From Tetrahymena elliotti 4EA (lineage: Eukaryota > Ciliophora > Oligohymenophorea > Hymenostomatida > Tetrahymenidae), in the NCBI GenBank assembly GCA_000231825.2, contig JH720306.1:1400199-1464198 (forward strand): a DNA stretch of 64,000 bases, given 5' to 3'. Position 1 is the first letter of the stretch; every line of letters begins with the position of its first letter. The notes under the pieces are model-generated. The model saw nothing but the letters and a program-made list of their open reading frames with translations. It was not told where the DNA came from and ran no database searches. The translations under genes were made by a program, and so were the position numbers. Shown one piece after another: positions 1 through 14,315 of the stretch.

Positions 1-1337
1 ATCATCATAAATCTGATTCTCCCCAATTTTTTTCCACTCCTATCTTATTATATTCAAGAAATGATAATTTGCTTTAAGTTTTCATTTGTTAGAGCCGAAC
101 AAACTATCACTTGAAAGTATGAAAATAATTATTTTCCATAATAAATGTAGCATATACAGATCCTCTATCTTCATTGACTGTATAGTTTAAAAAACGAAAT
201 AATTAATATAAATATAAATGATTTCATTATGATATAATCATGCAAAAGATAACACAAAAGTACCTCAACCTTATTACTTTGAAATATATTTAATTTTTGT
301 ATTTCCATCTCAATATTTTCATGTCTCTAGAATATTATTAACATTTATAAAATTCTAAAATAAATTCTCCTAAGCAAAGATACTGGATAGCCACCTTAAC
401 TACTTGCCTTTTTCAATTTAAAGCAAGCATTTTTAAGCAGGAGCTTAGGATAATAGTAATTTTTTATCAAATAAAATAAGAAGATAATTCTTTAAGTTTT
501 AAAATAGAAAATTTAATAAGAAGAATAATAATAACATTTTTTATAAAGATTTCTAAAAAGCTAACTATGTTAAAAAAAATTTGGTATGCAATGTTAATTC
601 GCTAAGGATAAATCCCCCTATTTAAATTAATATAGTAATCTAAACAAATAAAGATTATTGGAGCAATCATCAAAAAAGCACTTTTTCCTCTCTTTTTGGG
701 CTGAAATTCCTTTAAAAACAATTTAAAAAGCAAAGATTTTTCAGTAAAACTTTTTAAAATCACTTCTAAATTTATTCAGAAGTAATTGTGGTGACATAAA
801 TATTGTATTATAATCATTATTATTGAACCAAAATAAAGGATGGCTTATAAAATTTGCTTTTCTTATTTTCCTCTTAAAAAAGTTGTTTTCTTTTTATTTA
901 ACTTCAATCAAGCTACTTTCGCTGTTTACTTTTGATTTTTAATTGTTAACTTTTTTAACTCTAACTTGGGAAAAATCAAAAATTAATGCTTTATTCAATT
1001 CGAAGTAAAATTTAACAAGCTTCAAAAGCATTTCTAATTTTCTCTTTATTTATTTATATAATAATCATCTCTAAATCAATCAAATAATTTCTATTAATTT
1101 TATCATTCTTTTTGAATTATTTTTTATTTCCATCATCATAAATCATTATTTCACTTCCTTAAATAAAATAGAAAGATAGATTGTTTCATAGATAAAGAGG
1201 AAGAGATAACTCATTAAACACTTGAAATCAAATAAATTTTTTAGAAGCAAGGATATAAATGGTCTCAAAAACTAATAAAAATATAAACATAAAATGAATA
1301 TTAGAAATGGAAAATTATAAATAAAATGTTATATCTG
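1..1337. other. Left-edge region, no firm gene
   Basis: No gene is established here. On the minus strand two short segments have exon-like borders: 264-326 (AG before, GTAC after) and 82-177 (ACAG before, ending in TGA at 82-84), and both read in phase with each other. Other minus-strand open stretches lie at about 400-1146, one starting with ATG at 1146. In DNA this AT-rich, TGA-free runs of this length arise by chance and the translated segments match no family I recognise. It could be the 3' part of another minus-strand gene, or only the 3' flank of the IP3 receptor gene. Confidence 0.3.
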
Positions 1338-4300
1338 TCAGTCATCTTTTTTCTTATTAGATTTCTTCTTAATTTCGTTTTCAACTTATACTATTCTATT
1401 ATTTATTTCATCTATTTTATTTACTACTTGTAGCCAGTTTTACTCCAATCCAACCTCTTCCTATGTATGATTTAAATAATATGTTTGTTAATAAAATTTT
1501 TTGTAAAATTTGAGAGTTTTTCCTCTTTTTCACAAATCCCACCCCTCTTTGCTTCTAAATAATAGGCAAGATTTCTTATCAATCCATCTCAAAAAAATTT
1601 TAATTTATTTTTTAATTAAAACAAAGTGAATCAAATATAAAAAAATTTGATTGCAAAAAAAAATTTTAAAATGATTATTTGTTTATTCTTTAAAAAATAA
1701 AATTAATATCAAATCAAAACATTTTATATGCTTATTTAAATTGGTTTTTCTTTGCTTTTTATCTTTTTTTTTATCTGGCTTTGTTGCAAAGTTGTAAGAT
1801 AAAAACTTTTAATTAATATTAGAGGGCATTTAATTAGTTATATACAATTTTAAGTGATGTGGGGTGGATTGCAAGTTTTTTTACACATAAAATATCATGA
1901 AAAAGAATTATTTTATTACCTTCTTCTTTTTAAGTTAGATTTATTATTCTATGATTTCAAAATTTATATCGTCTCCTTCCTGTCTTTTGTTATCCTCTTC
2001 TTCATCTTATCTAATTGGAAACCAAGAAATATCGTGATTTTGACGTTTTTCATTCACCAATGATTCAAACCCTGACAAATCAGTTTCTTTCTTTTAGTCC
2101 AAATAATGCATGAAATAGATATAATTCCATTTAGAATGCTCAAGCTCTACATGATCTCTGAAGCTTTAACCCTTTTTGATTTTTCTCTTTTCCAGCTCGG
2201 AAACACTTTAGCCACATATAAAACAAACTGTATTCATATCTTCTAATCTAGCCTGTGTTTCCTCTCTCAATTAAGCAAACTAATCAATAATAGTACCTAA
2301 AAATGTTAAAAATAAGTAAATATTTAGATGGAAAATTCTAGGAGCATCAAAATATTATAGGTTTATCTATTTAAGCAAACATCCTCAATTTTTCTTAATT
2401 ATAAAAAGAGAAGACAGCAAGAATAACTAGAGAATATGATTCATCAAATTAAATTACCCACCCACCCACATGCAGACAAATAAACACTTCTCTTAATGTT
2501 ACTCTCTTCTTTTTTGAAATTGCTTCAGCTAAGAATTAAGGAGAGGGAATATATAAGGTGAAAAGAGGGAAAGATTTTTTCAAAATCAAAGTTGTTTGCT
2601 TTTTCCTCTAAAATCTAAAAAAAAGAGGAAAATCATAAAATCAATTCTTTCTTAAATGCCCCTTTCAATCAAAACTAAAAAATAACAAACAAAAATAAAG
2701 TTTTTCAAAAAAGTTGTTTTTTTTCTTAACAAAAATGAAATTTAAGTGTTAAAAAGAGGCAAAAAAGCAAAAAATTTTTTCACAATCAAAGACATTTTAG
2801 TTGATTAGATTTTCATTTGGTATTTAAAAGCAAAAAATTTAATTTTTTGTAATAGAATGTTTGTGTTTGATGTTATTTTTATGATACATTCAGATAAAAT
2901 TTAATATGGCAAGATTTCAATTTGTTTTGTTACCTGAAAGAATTTGTATAACTAAGATGTGTATGAAGAAGACATATGCAAAATCAGATATAATTCTAAG
3001 ACTGAAACCCCAATTATCAGCATAATCAGGGAAAAAAACTCCCAAGAAGCCACCTTCAGCTGTAAATGTTTATACTAAAATAAAAGTAAAGCACTTCCAT
3101 ATTGATACACAGTAAGGATCAAAATCTCTATAAAAATTATAGTAGTACAATAATGAAAAGAAATAGGTTGATAAGCAAAGCAATGCCACTGTTAGTAGTA
3201 TCTACTTTCTAGGCTTATAAATAGCTTGTAGAATGTTTTTTAGTTCTGGGTATCTAAAATATTTTATTTAAAATTTAAAAAAATAATCTTTCTATTTAAT
3301 TTTTGAATGAATAATTCATTACCTTGTAAATATATATAGTAAAAGCATCAAAGCACATGGCAAAGGGTTTATAATTGATAGTATTGTAATAGTTAATTAT
3401 AAGCACTAGTATGAGAAAAAGGGGATTATCCAAGGATGACTTGAGTAAAGCCAATATTTTAATTCATAATTAAGCTAGAAAATAAGTTTATTTTCAAAAT
3501 AAAATAAAATGTTCTGATAATATCGTTTTATTCCTAGTTATCTTTATTCATTTTCTTCATCCAATTTATCTTATTTTAACTTAAGTTCTCTTTACTTTTA
3601 CTTGACAATTTTTTGGTTGTTGAATACGTATTCACTCAATAAGAATGAGTGATTCTTATACCAATAAATGAAAAAAGCAGCTCCTTAATACAATGCTGCT
3701 AGAACTGAAAATAAATAAAAGACAGAAATAAAATCTGACTACTTCATTGATATAAAAATTTTAATGTATGGCTCTTCATCGAATTCATATGAGTTCTTCA
3801 AGAAACTGCCAATACTTCCAGAATTCATAGTATGATTTTCTTCAAGTACTAATATGACACACAAATTAGCTATTATTGTCTAAAAAAAACATTTTAATAA
3901 AATCCTCTTAAATAAAAATTTACAAAAATAAAAGACCAAAAATTGAATGTCTCAAGTAAATCAACATTAAGTCTTTCTTCATTTTCTTATGGATCTTCAC
4001 CATCAATTTTTTGATTTTTTGATTTGTTTTTGAAAATTATATTCAAAAATTTAATTAACTACTAATTATTAGGAATGAACCTTAACAAAAAATTATTAAA
4101 TTGATACTCATATTTCATTTCTGAAATAAGAAGTTGAGATTTTTGTTATAAATCCAGCACTTTTGCCTTAGTACTTTATCTCTAAGCATCAAGCTCAAAA
4201 CGTTTTATCAAAGTCTAGTTCAAACTATCAGCTAATGGAGGTTTTGGGAAATATACTTTCGAAAGTTGTCCTTCATAACTTATTTCCAGTTCTGTTATGT

Positions 4301-7300
4301 ATTTATTGAAAAAGACTTAGTCAGGACGCTAATTTTTTTAAAAGTTAATATTAATTTGGTTCAAAAAAGATATTAATTAAGAATGAAAGTACTTTATTCA
4401 ATTCTGTATATTCATAGTACTGTGAAATATAATCATTCTCTAATTCCTATAACTCTTGATGTTATTAAATTTATTCATTTGCAAATCCGGTAACATTGTT
4501 ACTTTAATGTTAATTATTTTATTTATTCTTTAAGATACCATTAGCAACTTAACTTTAATTTGCTACTGTAATATCTATATTTTATTATCTATTATTATTT
4601 AAATAATTTGAAACATCTTCTTCCTCTTCATCATCAATTAAATCTTCTAAATCTTAATCTTCTAAATCTTCATCCTCATCATCTTCATCGTTTGTATCCT
4701 ATTATTAAAATTAAAAAATAAATTTTAATATCTTCTCATTCTAAAATAATCATTCATCGATTCATAAATATTGTTTATTTTAAAAAATGAATAAATTATT
4801 TAAATTGCTAATTTTATGTCAAAAAGTTAATAAATAATATTAACAATTAAAAAAATTGAATGAATTTCGTGGGTTCAAACCTTTCAGAATGGTTTAAACA
4901 ATTTTTGAAGTTTTTATCAAAAAGATTAAAATTTTTATCAAAATTAGAAAATATAAATCTATTAAAAAAACGAAGCTTTTATCAATGATATAGTTTTATA
5001 GAAAATTACCTTTTTTAATCCATTATTTTCTTCTTTATCATAACTAGTTTCGTCAGTTAAATTGTTGTAATAATTTTTAAGAATCAAACATTTAAATCCT
5101 ATTTCTATGATTTTATCACAATGCTATCTCTATATTCATAAATAGAAGATTAATTAAATCAAATGCCTTTATTAAAATTACCAAATTGATTTCTTTGCTT
5201 TTTCCTGTGTAATCTTGTTCAAGAATTTCATCAATTTCTGTATCTCCCCTTCCAAAAAGTTCTTCATTATATGGGATTTCTTTTTATTTTGGTACCTTAA
5301 ATTTATTGTAAGTGTTGAGCATATTTAGATTTAGCAATTTAGCATTAATGCCCTTTTCAATTTTTTTAACAATTTTTTTAACTTTGTTTCCTTTTATTTA
5401 ACATAGATTTTATATAGATTTTTTTATATTATGAAAATAAGTATTGAATAATCAACCTTCTAAAATACTTTCTATTGTAATCAAAGATTTATATTTGGCT
5501 TTTTAAATCATCCATTCTTCTTATTTGCTTGCTTCACTAAATTTTTTCTAAATTAAATTTTTAAATTGTTAAGATTGTATATCTTAACTGAGGTATCTGA
5601 TAATCTTTTCTTCAGTCTGTAATTTTAATTCATTTTCATCATAAATATATTTTAAACTTTATCTCTAATTTTTGCTTAGCTGATTTAGAGAGCTATGTCT
5701 TTAGCTATTTCTGATATCTGTACTTCTACGTCCTCTACCCAATTTTTCCTTTTCCAAACCTAAATCTAATATACCTGCAATTATTTCTATGATTTAAGAC
5801 TCTGCTAATTCAAGTTAGTTTTATTTACAGGGACCTTAGACAAATTCAGTCAAAGTCTCAAATGCTTGACACAAAAGTTAAATATTTTATTAATTGATGT
5901 TAATTTATTTAAGATTATCTTTGTTCAAAACTCTAATATGACTGTCAATAACTAAGATCACATCTTAGATTAAATTATAGTTATTACGAGATTTAGTTTG
6001 GTGTCTAATATAATTTTATAAATTTTCATTGTGACCCTCACACATCAACTATAATAGCTTCAATATTTCTAAAATATTAACAAACTAATTTTTTATTTAA
6101 AAATTTATGAAACACATTTATTATTTTTTTCATTTTTACCTTGTCTTTGGAACGATAAACTAGATCAATATGATCTAGCTCATACTCAACCTGATCAAAG
6201 ATTGTTGTTTTTTGAGAACCTCTGCTCTAAATTTTCAAGGTTAAAAATTGATGGATTATTTCAAAAAATTTTTCTGAATTTTCTTCTTTAGTGAAGAATG
6301 TGTAAAATTAATCTTGGACAATCTAATTTCCACCATCCAATAATTAAATCAATAGCATAATAACAGAATTAAATATTTTTCTGCAAAGGTGATTCTAAAA
6401 ATAGTCAACTTTGTTTGAGTCAGAGCATAATGTTTCAAGAAGAATGTATGGGAGATTGAATTTGGCCATTATATTTTAGTGCTTTGTCCTTGTAAAATCA
6501 TTAGCATTTTTTCTACTTCTCGTATCCTACTTAGCATCTCCTAGATCTTAAATACCTAAAGTATCTTATTAGATTTTTAAATTTTTAATAGTGTCTTCAT
6601 CATCTTCATTAAAATTAATTTTATTCTTATTCTCTTAATCAACTTCTTTATCCTCTTATGAATACAAGATAAAATCATGCAAAAACCTATTCATAAAATA
6701 ATATGGAAATAAATAAACTCAAAATTTATAAAAATTACCTGAGAATTTCTATCAAAACGTTGTGATCTTCTTTGTGGTGTCCTTTTAAAAACTCTTAAAA
6801 GCATTGAGGAATATATTGAATGATTTTTTAAAGTAAAAACTCTAATGAAAGGAAATCAATGTTTTCTGTAATATTTTAAATTGATTAGATACAGTAAATA
6901 AACTTCTTTCTTTCCTCTACAATTTTATCTTTAACTTTTCCGTTGATCAAGATGTTCAGAAGGCACTTTCTTACAAATTAGTCATTATTATTTTTCTATA
7001 TTTTATTTTGTGTTATTTTATATTAAATTTGATAAAAAAAATGTTTTTACAGATGATAAGATATTCTACAAAGGTAAGTTTATGATAGTTTCAACACTTG
7101 GATTATTTATTTGGTTTTAGTAGTTAAGAATCAGTCTCTCCTTTGGTTTAACTGCAAAAAACATTTACTGAATTTCTATATCTTTCAGGTATCTATTTAT
7201 GTCTCCTGCAACTTCTTCATCAATAATAACTTCTTTTTATATGTCTATGGCAACTTTATCTTTATTTTTACAGCTATTATAACTTTTTTTCAGAAGCTAA

Positions 7301-10300
7301 GCAACGTTTACTAAGAATTTTTCTTTGAAGTAAGAAAAATGTCTGAACTATTCTAAGTCATCTCTCTAAATTCCTGTATAATTATTTTATTCAGTAGCTT
7401 ACTTGTACTCTTCTATTTGTTTGAATAAAAAAGAAATAACAGGCCAGACTTCATTTAACAAGTGATTTAAATACTCTGATAAAGTAATGCTTTTATCAGC
7501 TTTAATAGTGGAGAGGTAAGGATAATACTTTCCTAAAAGTGGTAGCAATTCTTCATATTATTTTTACTTTAGTTTAATTGTTTCATCATCAACTAAATAA
7601 ATAATATTCTCACCTAAAATATTATCCACATCGAAATTGGAGGTATTACTATTTTATTCCCTTTTTTTATACTGAAACAAATATTAAAAAGAAAATTTAT
7701 ATCTCAGTAACTTTACATTTATGACTTCAGATCTCAATTGTTGATCTTAGAAATATCTTTCAATAGCTTCAGAGACTTTAAAAAGTTCCATGTAAATAAA
7801 CTAGTTCATATGCTCCATTTTTAAAATCAGGTCTTGAATCTCTTTGAGACCTTCTTAGTTACAATAAAATATGTTAAAGAGCTTAAAGCAGTATCTCTTA
7901 ATTTAGGTGTAACAGAAGAACTAAAATAATTTTTAAATTTAAAAGACTATTAAATTAAAAAGAACATTTTTAATAAACAAAAAATTTACTTAAGGTAAAG
8001 ATGTGCTACAAAATATATCTCCCTTTTTAGTCATTTCATAAAGGAGATATTTGGCTGGTAACAGATTCTTGAGTTTTTGAACAAAATACTTAGCACCTTA
8101 ATCTGAATTTTCTAATAATAGTAATATAAATTCTAAGACTTTAGAATGGTAAATGTAAGGAATGTTTTTATTGCCATAAATTTAATTAGAAATTGGATTA
8201 AAACAAAATTAGTATTCTTCTTTTGCTTTATATTCTCTTTATCTTTAAAATCTTTGATTTGCTAAATCTTATTATCTCATGTCACTTATAGAGCTGCTAT
8301 TTTTTATTTTTTCCATGAATAAGAAATCTTATAAATTCTCCAGGTCTTGCAAGGCCAAAATAATTTTATGTATATTTTATTAGACAGGAACCTACTTAAA
8401 GATACAGATATGGTAAAAGAAATCGACATATTTAGGTTAATGTCCTTGGCTTATTAGGCTCTATTCTTATTCAAAATCATCAAATAAATAACTGCCTTTG
8501 TGCATAATTTTCTTTAAAACATCAGTTATTGTTGTATCACTCACTTCTGTAATGGCTTTATAATTATCCTTGTAGATTTCTATTATCAAATCTGTTTAAC
8601 CAAGCTCTAAGTAATTGAGGAGATCCATGAAGAAATCTATCTAATTGTAAAGCAACTTTTTATTGAGTTTATTACCTCCAATACAAAAGTATTTTAAAAA
8701 TTCGAAACATTTAATATATATCTGTTATTGCTCACTTTATTCATTGTACTCTTTAAATGATTTGAAAATTTTTAGTGAATCTTTAATCAATGTAATAATT
8801 GATCCATGCGCATCCAAATTTCTAATCATGAACTGTCTACTCATTTAAATATTTTCTGGAGTTTTTTCAATCTCTAAATTATTTTTCTCGCCTATTTAAA
8901 TATTTAATTTTAATTTTTTAATAAAACAATTAAAATAAATTACCTTCAAGGAATCTCCTAAACTTTTTGCAAAAAAACATTGAGTTGAGATAATCTAATT
9001 TTGAAGTAACATCCTTCATAGTTTAGTTTTATGGTAATGCTTTTTCAACAAACCAAGTTTCACTTTTTTCACATAAAACATTAAATTCTTTAACACTTAT
9101 TTTTAAATTTTAAGTAACAATTTCTTCATTATTATCTTCTTTGTCAATTGTAATCTAACACTACTTCACAGCTCTGATCAAATTTCTGCACTGAGAAAAA
9201 TTGAAAAATAAAATTTTCAAAATTGAACAATTTAATCTGTAATCAGATGAGTTCAAGAAAGTATTAAGGAGCTAATTAATCATTTTAAAAAGATTTGAAT
9301 GAGATATATTGATATATTTCTTACAATAAAAAAATATTTACCATCCATATAAATTTCTGGGAACTCTTGACATTTTCTTGATATTCATTTTTTTCTAAAA
9401 AATAAAAAAAAAGAAAATTTGTTAAAAATAATCTAAAGAAATTTTATTGTTTTCTTACTACTATCATCATTTTTTTCTAAGAAAGAATCTAAACTTAGAA
9501 TTGAAGGCTATTCATGTTATTGTAAGACATACTCTTTCTATTCTGATCTCATTACTTTCCCTACTGCATCTTTTAGATTGTTTGTTATACCTGAAACTAG
9601 ACCTGAAGCAAATTTAGTTGTGATATTTAGTAAATCCAAATCTTCTTTCTCTTTTAATTCAAAAGGCTCATCCGGTAAATTATTAGAAGGCATTAAAATA
9701 TCTATTTCCTATTCTAATTTTTCCTTTATCTTACTCTCATCAGAATCTTGCATGCTTTAAAAGTATATCTTAAAAAAGTAAATTAATTTGAATTTAATTT
9801 TACTTCGGTAAGATTTTTATGATAAAATGGATGATGCTTTAGAGATAATTTTCTCTCCTAAGGTCAATATATTGTTTAAATATCTACATAATTGTCATTT
9901 TTGTCTAAATATTATATTTAATTTCTTCCTTAATTTTGGCATCTTTTGATTTTTCTTCATCAATTAATCTCTAAAAATATAAAAAATAGAACATATTTTA
10001 TTTTTTAAATCAATTTTCAAATAATTATTTCAAAAAATTAAAGAATAATTTACAATAAACTCATTCAAATTTTTGATTTAGCTATAAAAAAGTAGTTAAT
10101 CATCCTGAATTTTGGGTACCTTCTTGACAATTTTTTTTATAACTTTTTCTGATTTTTCTATTTATAAGTTTTCTTAACCTGAATATTCGCTAAGAACTTT
10201 GCTTCTTCTTGAAGCCATTTAAGAAGTTTCTCCATTAAATTAATCATCTTGATTTAATTTATTTTGCTTACTTACATTAAATTGGTTTCTGAATAAATTT

Positions 10301-13300
10301 ATCAAGGCTTCGAATATTTCCTTTTACTCTTATTTATCTCTAATGCTTTCAAAGCTATATAATTTTTGTATTAAACGTACTACTTTCACAATTAAATTTG
10401 CTTTTCTATTCTTTTTGATGCTCAAATTTTTTAAAAACTTTTTCACACTTTCAACTAAACCCTTTATTTACTTTTCTGATAGTTAATCAATTTGATTTTA
10501 GTTTTGATATCTAGATAAAGACTACTAAGTTGAGCTTCTTTTCACAATATTTGGTTATTACTATGAATATTGATTGCTAAAAGACATCTCCATCTCATAT
10601 TTATTTTCATTTTATTTGTTTATATCTAAAAGTGGTTCAGGAGAATTATTTGCACTTTACACTTAATCAAAGCTCTAATTATCTTCTTCTATATTTATGT
10701 TTACTATTTCCTTTTCTTATGAATTTTGTTTTGAATAGCCATTATTCTCCTACTAAGCTAGATGACTTCTTTCTTTGAAATTGTCATAGCTTCTATGCTT
10801 AAATTTAGAAATATTATAATTATAAATAAGCTCTGGTACTTTCCTTTCAACATATGGTTATTTATCGAGGTAGGTTGAATAAATTAGAGAATATAAAGAT
10901 GATGAAAAATTATCTAAAATGTCAACATCTGCATCATTAATCAAAATTCTTTTCTCAAATTCTTCAATTTAACTATTTAATGCTGTTTTTTTTAATTTAA
11001 AAAAATCATTTAGAAATAAAGATATTTTTTGACATATCAAAAGGATGGATAGAAAGATAGATACCGTTAAAGGTTACTATTTCTCTGATTTTGTTGATGC
11101 ATTCATAGTTTCTTCCATAGCACAAATTTGCATATAATTTTAACTGAATTTGTAAAAATTTTCTATATTTCTTATATTTTTCATTTCTAATCAAATCTTC
11201 AAGTTCTTTCTCCCCGTCATCAAGTCTGAATTAAATGCTGTTTGAAGAAGATCTTATTGCGTACAACTTCTATCTTTTATTTTTTAAAATAATTATTTAG
11301 TTTTATTACATTAAAAGATTATTTACTAATATGGAAAATTTTTGTTTAACATTCCTCTTTCATCACTTTTTTCCCCAATAATAATTTTAGCAACTTCAGT
11401 TTAGTTATAAGTGAGGCCTATGGAATTATATTTAATAATACTATTGAAATAATGCAATATTTCTTCGTTTTCCAGTTATAACTTATCAGTTTTAAACAAC
11501 TTTGCTTTTTCACTTTCAGAATTTTTATCAAATTCATTTAAAAAGTGTTATGATAAAGTCTTAGCTTTTTGCTTTAGATAAGGAGATAGTTCTTTCAAAC
11601 TTTCACTGTTTTATTCTTAAACGAGTTAATTTTTAGACCCAGAAATAAGTGCATCCATAATTCTGTTAAACTCTAATATTTTTTTCTCACCTTCTTCCTC
11701 ATCTCCTAAAAAGCATCTTTATTTCACTAAGGGTTAATCAACAGACTAGAGCAATTTTATATTATCAGCAAGAATATATCTAATACATTTTTCAGCTTCT
11801 ACATTTAGCCCTATATGTTCAACCATTAAAGGAAAATATTTAGCACACTCTAACTAATTTTCTGGATTGTTAAAAGATGCCTTGATTATAAATTAATATA
11901 TAAGAATCAGAGTAGCTTAAACCTCTTCAATCTTATTTTCTACCTAAATATATTTTTTAATTATAAACTAACATTTTTTAATTTTAAATTTACATTGTTA
12001 ATATAAAAAGTCTTGTCAATTTCTTTTATTATTCTAGCACAGTAAGATATTAGTTCATACTGTTTAAGTAATCTTTAACGCTTTGAATTAACCAAACCAA
12101 TTTCTAAAGAAAGTACATCCAACTACATATCTTACATTCTTTCATTTTCATCATAGCAGAACTCATGTAACATTTATAAACATGAATTCAAATTTTTTAT
12201 TTTTTGTTTATATTTATCAAACTATTTATCAGAATTCTACGCTTTCGAGTAATTTATATATATTTTTAAATTTTTAAGGTCATTTGTTCTCTTTTTAATG
12301 ACTGGAATACATGCAAGTAAAAAGGTAGTCTCCCATATCTCCTAGTGTTATGATTTGTAAAGCTTAAAAACCTCTCTTTTTTCTACTTAAGGTTTCATGC
12401 ACTATAAAATTAGTTGAGAATTAATTTAATAGCCTAAAATAATAAATTCAAAAATTTACAATTGAAAAATATTTTTATCTTAAAAGCTATTCTAGACCTA
12501 AACCATCACTTGATTCTTATTCCTTCTTAATGAATTCAGTAAAGTAATACATAGTCCTAGAGTGTTTTATCCTAAAGAAATCTTCATACTTGAGCGGAGT
12601 AATATTATTTCCTTCAGTTTTTACCAAATTACTTACTTTTTCAAAAGTAAACAAAGTATCTTCAGGAGAATACTAAAAGGAAACAACTCCACCATCATTC
12701 TAAGCTTAATCAATCAAAAAAATATCTCTACCATTCTACTCATAAATAGTTGGCTAAGTAATATGAGATACCTAGAGAAAGAATTTTATTTAATAACTTT
12801 GATTGCCAAAAATAAATAACTTACAAGATAAACTAAAATCTAAGGAATAAGCTTATCATCTTTCATCTTTTGATTATTGTTATTGTTGTCATTATTTCTT
12901 GTTCTTTAAATATTAGCTTTCTTGAGATCTTCAGATTTGATTTATTCTTTAAACTTAACCATCAAATACATATTTGTTTTGACATTCTTTAGTCTAAACT
13001 ATTCTCCTTCATAAATGAAACCTCCTGTATCCATCTCTTTTCCTTCAATTTTCCATAAGGCTTGAAATAAAATTTTTCATTCAATTCATTTTTTCAAATT
13101 GGAAAAAGAATCTTACATAATGAAGAATCATAATCTAAATTATTTTATTCTTAAAAAAATAGAATTGCATTATTAGTTCTTTCTTTAGGTACTTTTAAGC
13201 TATCTTTATATTCTTTTATGTTTACCAGTTAAGTCTTTTCTGATATTATTTTAGGCTACCTCTAAGGCTCATCTTTCTTAGTTGTCACTAAACATTGTAA

Positions 13301-14315
13301 GAAAGTGTTATTCTCATAACTATTTATGCACAAAATATCTCCATAGAATATTTAATTAGTATCCTACTCTATCTCACTAAAATATTTCAATCTAATAAAG
13401 TAAAATATTTTAATAATAAATTTTATTGATCATATAAATATATTACTTGAAGTAGCTTTTCTTATCATACCCAACATAAAATTAATACTTTGATTCATCC
13501 GATTGTTAATCATTATTAACGCTGCTTGCATCTGAAAGTGATATATTATTTGCTGGCTTAGTTAAATCTTGACTTTAGTTCATATCTACTTATGATTTTA
13601 TAAGCATTTATTTAAAACCTTAAGTTTATTTATTTCTGTAAACATAAGCTTCTCTGTCTGGACAACAACAAAAGTGTATCAAATCTTCAAATTTTACAAC
13701 CTTTGAAGAATCAGACTAATGTTTAAATGCAGCCCCTACTTTAAAAAGAGTTTTCTCATTAGATATCTAAGACAGTCTAAGTATATAATTATTTTGTAAT
13801 TCCCCACTCTAACTCTCTTGATTAAAAGATAAATATTTTCTTGACCTAAAACAAATATAACATATTTAGTTTACATTTAGCTATAATTTTTGTATTTACT
13901 TAAAATGTAGAAGTTGGAATTCTTCTCCATATGATATTGATTTTCCTTTATTTTTTTTGAAAATCATATCATTTGTTTCTAATTCTCTCACCAATAAATC
14001 AAAGTTCTTTTAATTAATTTAAGAATAGTCCTCTTGTAAATTTTATTTGTTCATCTGAGTCAACATTTTTGTTTCATATTTTGGTATAATCAAAAACAAA
14101 CACCCATAAAAATCAGTCTTTTTATAATAATAAATGATCAAAGTCATATGAAAATTAAATAAATATTTATTTGTATATACTTCTCCATATGTAAATGATT
14201 CTGCCCTTATATTATTCTTAATAAAACCATCAGAATACAAAAACATCTCTTGTTATTCTGGGATAACTATAGAAACCAAAGCACCATAATGTAATAATTT
14301 TTTATTTTATCTCAT
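1338..14315 (-). CDS. Inositol 1,4,5-trisphosphate receptor-like calcium release channel
   Basis: Intracellular ligand-gated calcium release channel of the IP3R/RyR superfamily, expected in ER or alveolar-sac membranes. The start is ATG at 14313-14315 (MRQNKKLLHYGALVSIV), in register with the vertebrate N-terminus; LYSDGFI, GCLFLIIPKY, ISYGEEFQLLHFK and a MIR-like ALWKIEGKE...GEQFRLKNV region follow in family order. A long middle part (RIH-type in the family) is split by many AT-rich GT...AG introns, at least two dozen in all. An acidic run lies at about 4610-4700, then membrane segments at about 3000-3700. The pore loop reads AEGGFLGVFFPDY (3034-3060), and after an intron come GTIIDQFAQLREE, a CFIC...HVELEH zinc-binding cluster (about 2110-2240) and a C-terminal coiled coil ending at TGA 1338-1340. 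These C-terminal elements are specific to IP3Rs. Exact exon borders in the middle were not all traced. Confidence 0.9.
3034..3060 (-). other. IP3R selectivity-filter region
   Basis: The minus strand encodes TAEGGFLGV at the position of the vertebrate GGGVGD filter, followed by a pore-lining helix (RIISDFAYVFFIHILVIQI). The central Gly-Gly is kept, but the Asp at the cytosolic mouth is missing and Phe-Leu replaces Gly-Val. Confidence 0.75.
4606..4705 (-). other. Asp/Glu-rich stretch before the IP3R channel domain
   Basis: The minus strand encodes about 30 residues that are almost all Asp and Glu with a few Leu and Gln, just upstream of the transmembrane exons. Such acidic low-complexity runs can bind calcium or act as flexible linkers; which applies here is not shown by the sequence. 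Confidence 0.6.

Noticed and set aside
4871..4881. T-loop-like GGGTTCAAACC, a possible tRNA
   Set aside because: Flanking bases do not form the five-pair T stem, and no D arm, anticodon arm or acceptor stem can be folded around it; it lies in the IP3 receptor gene.
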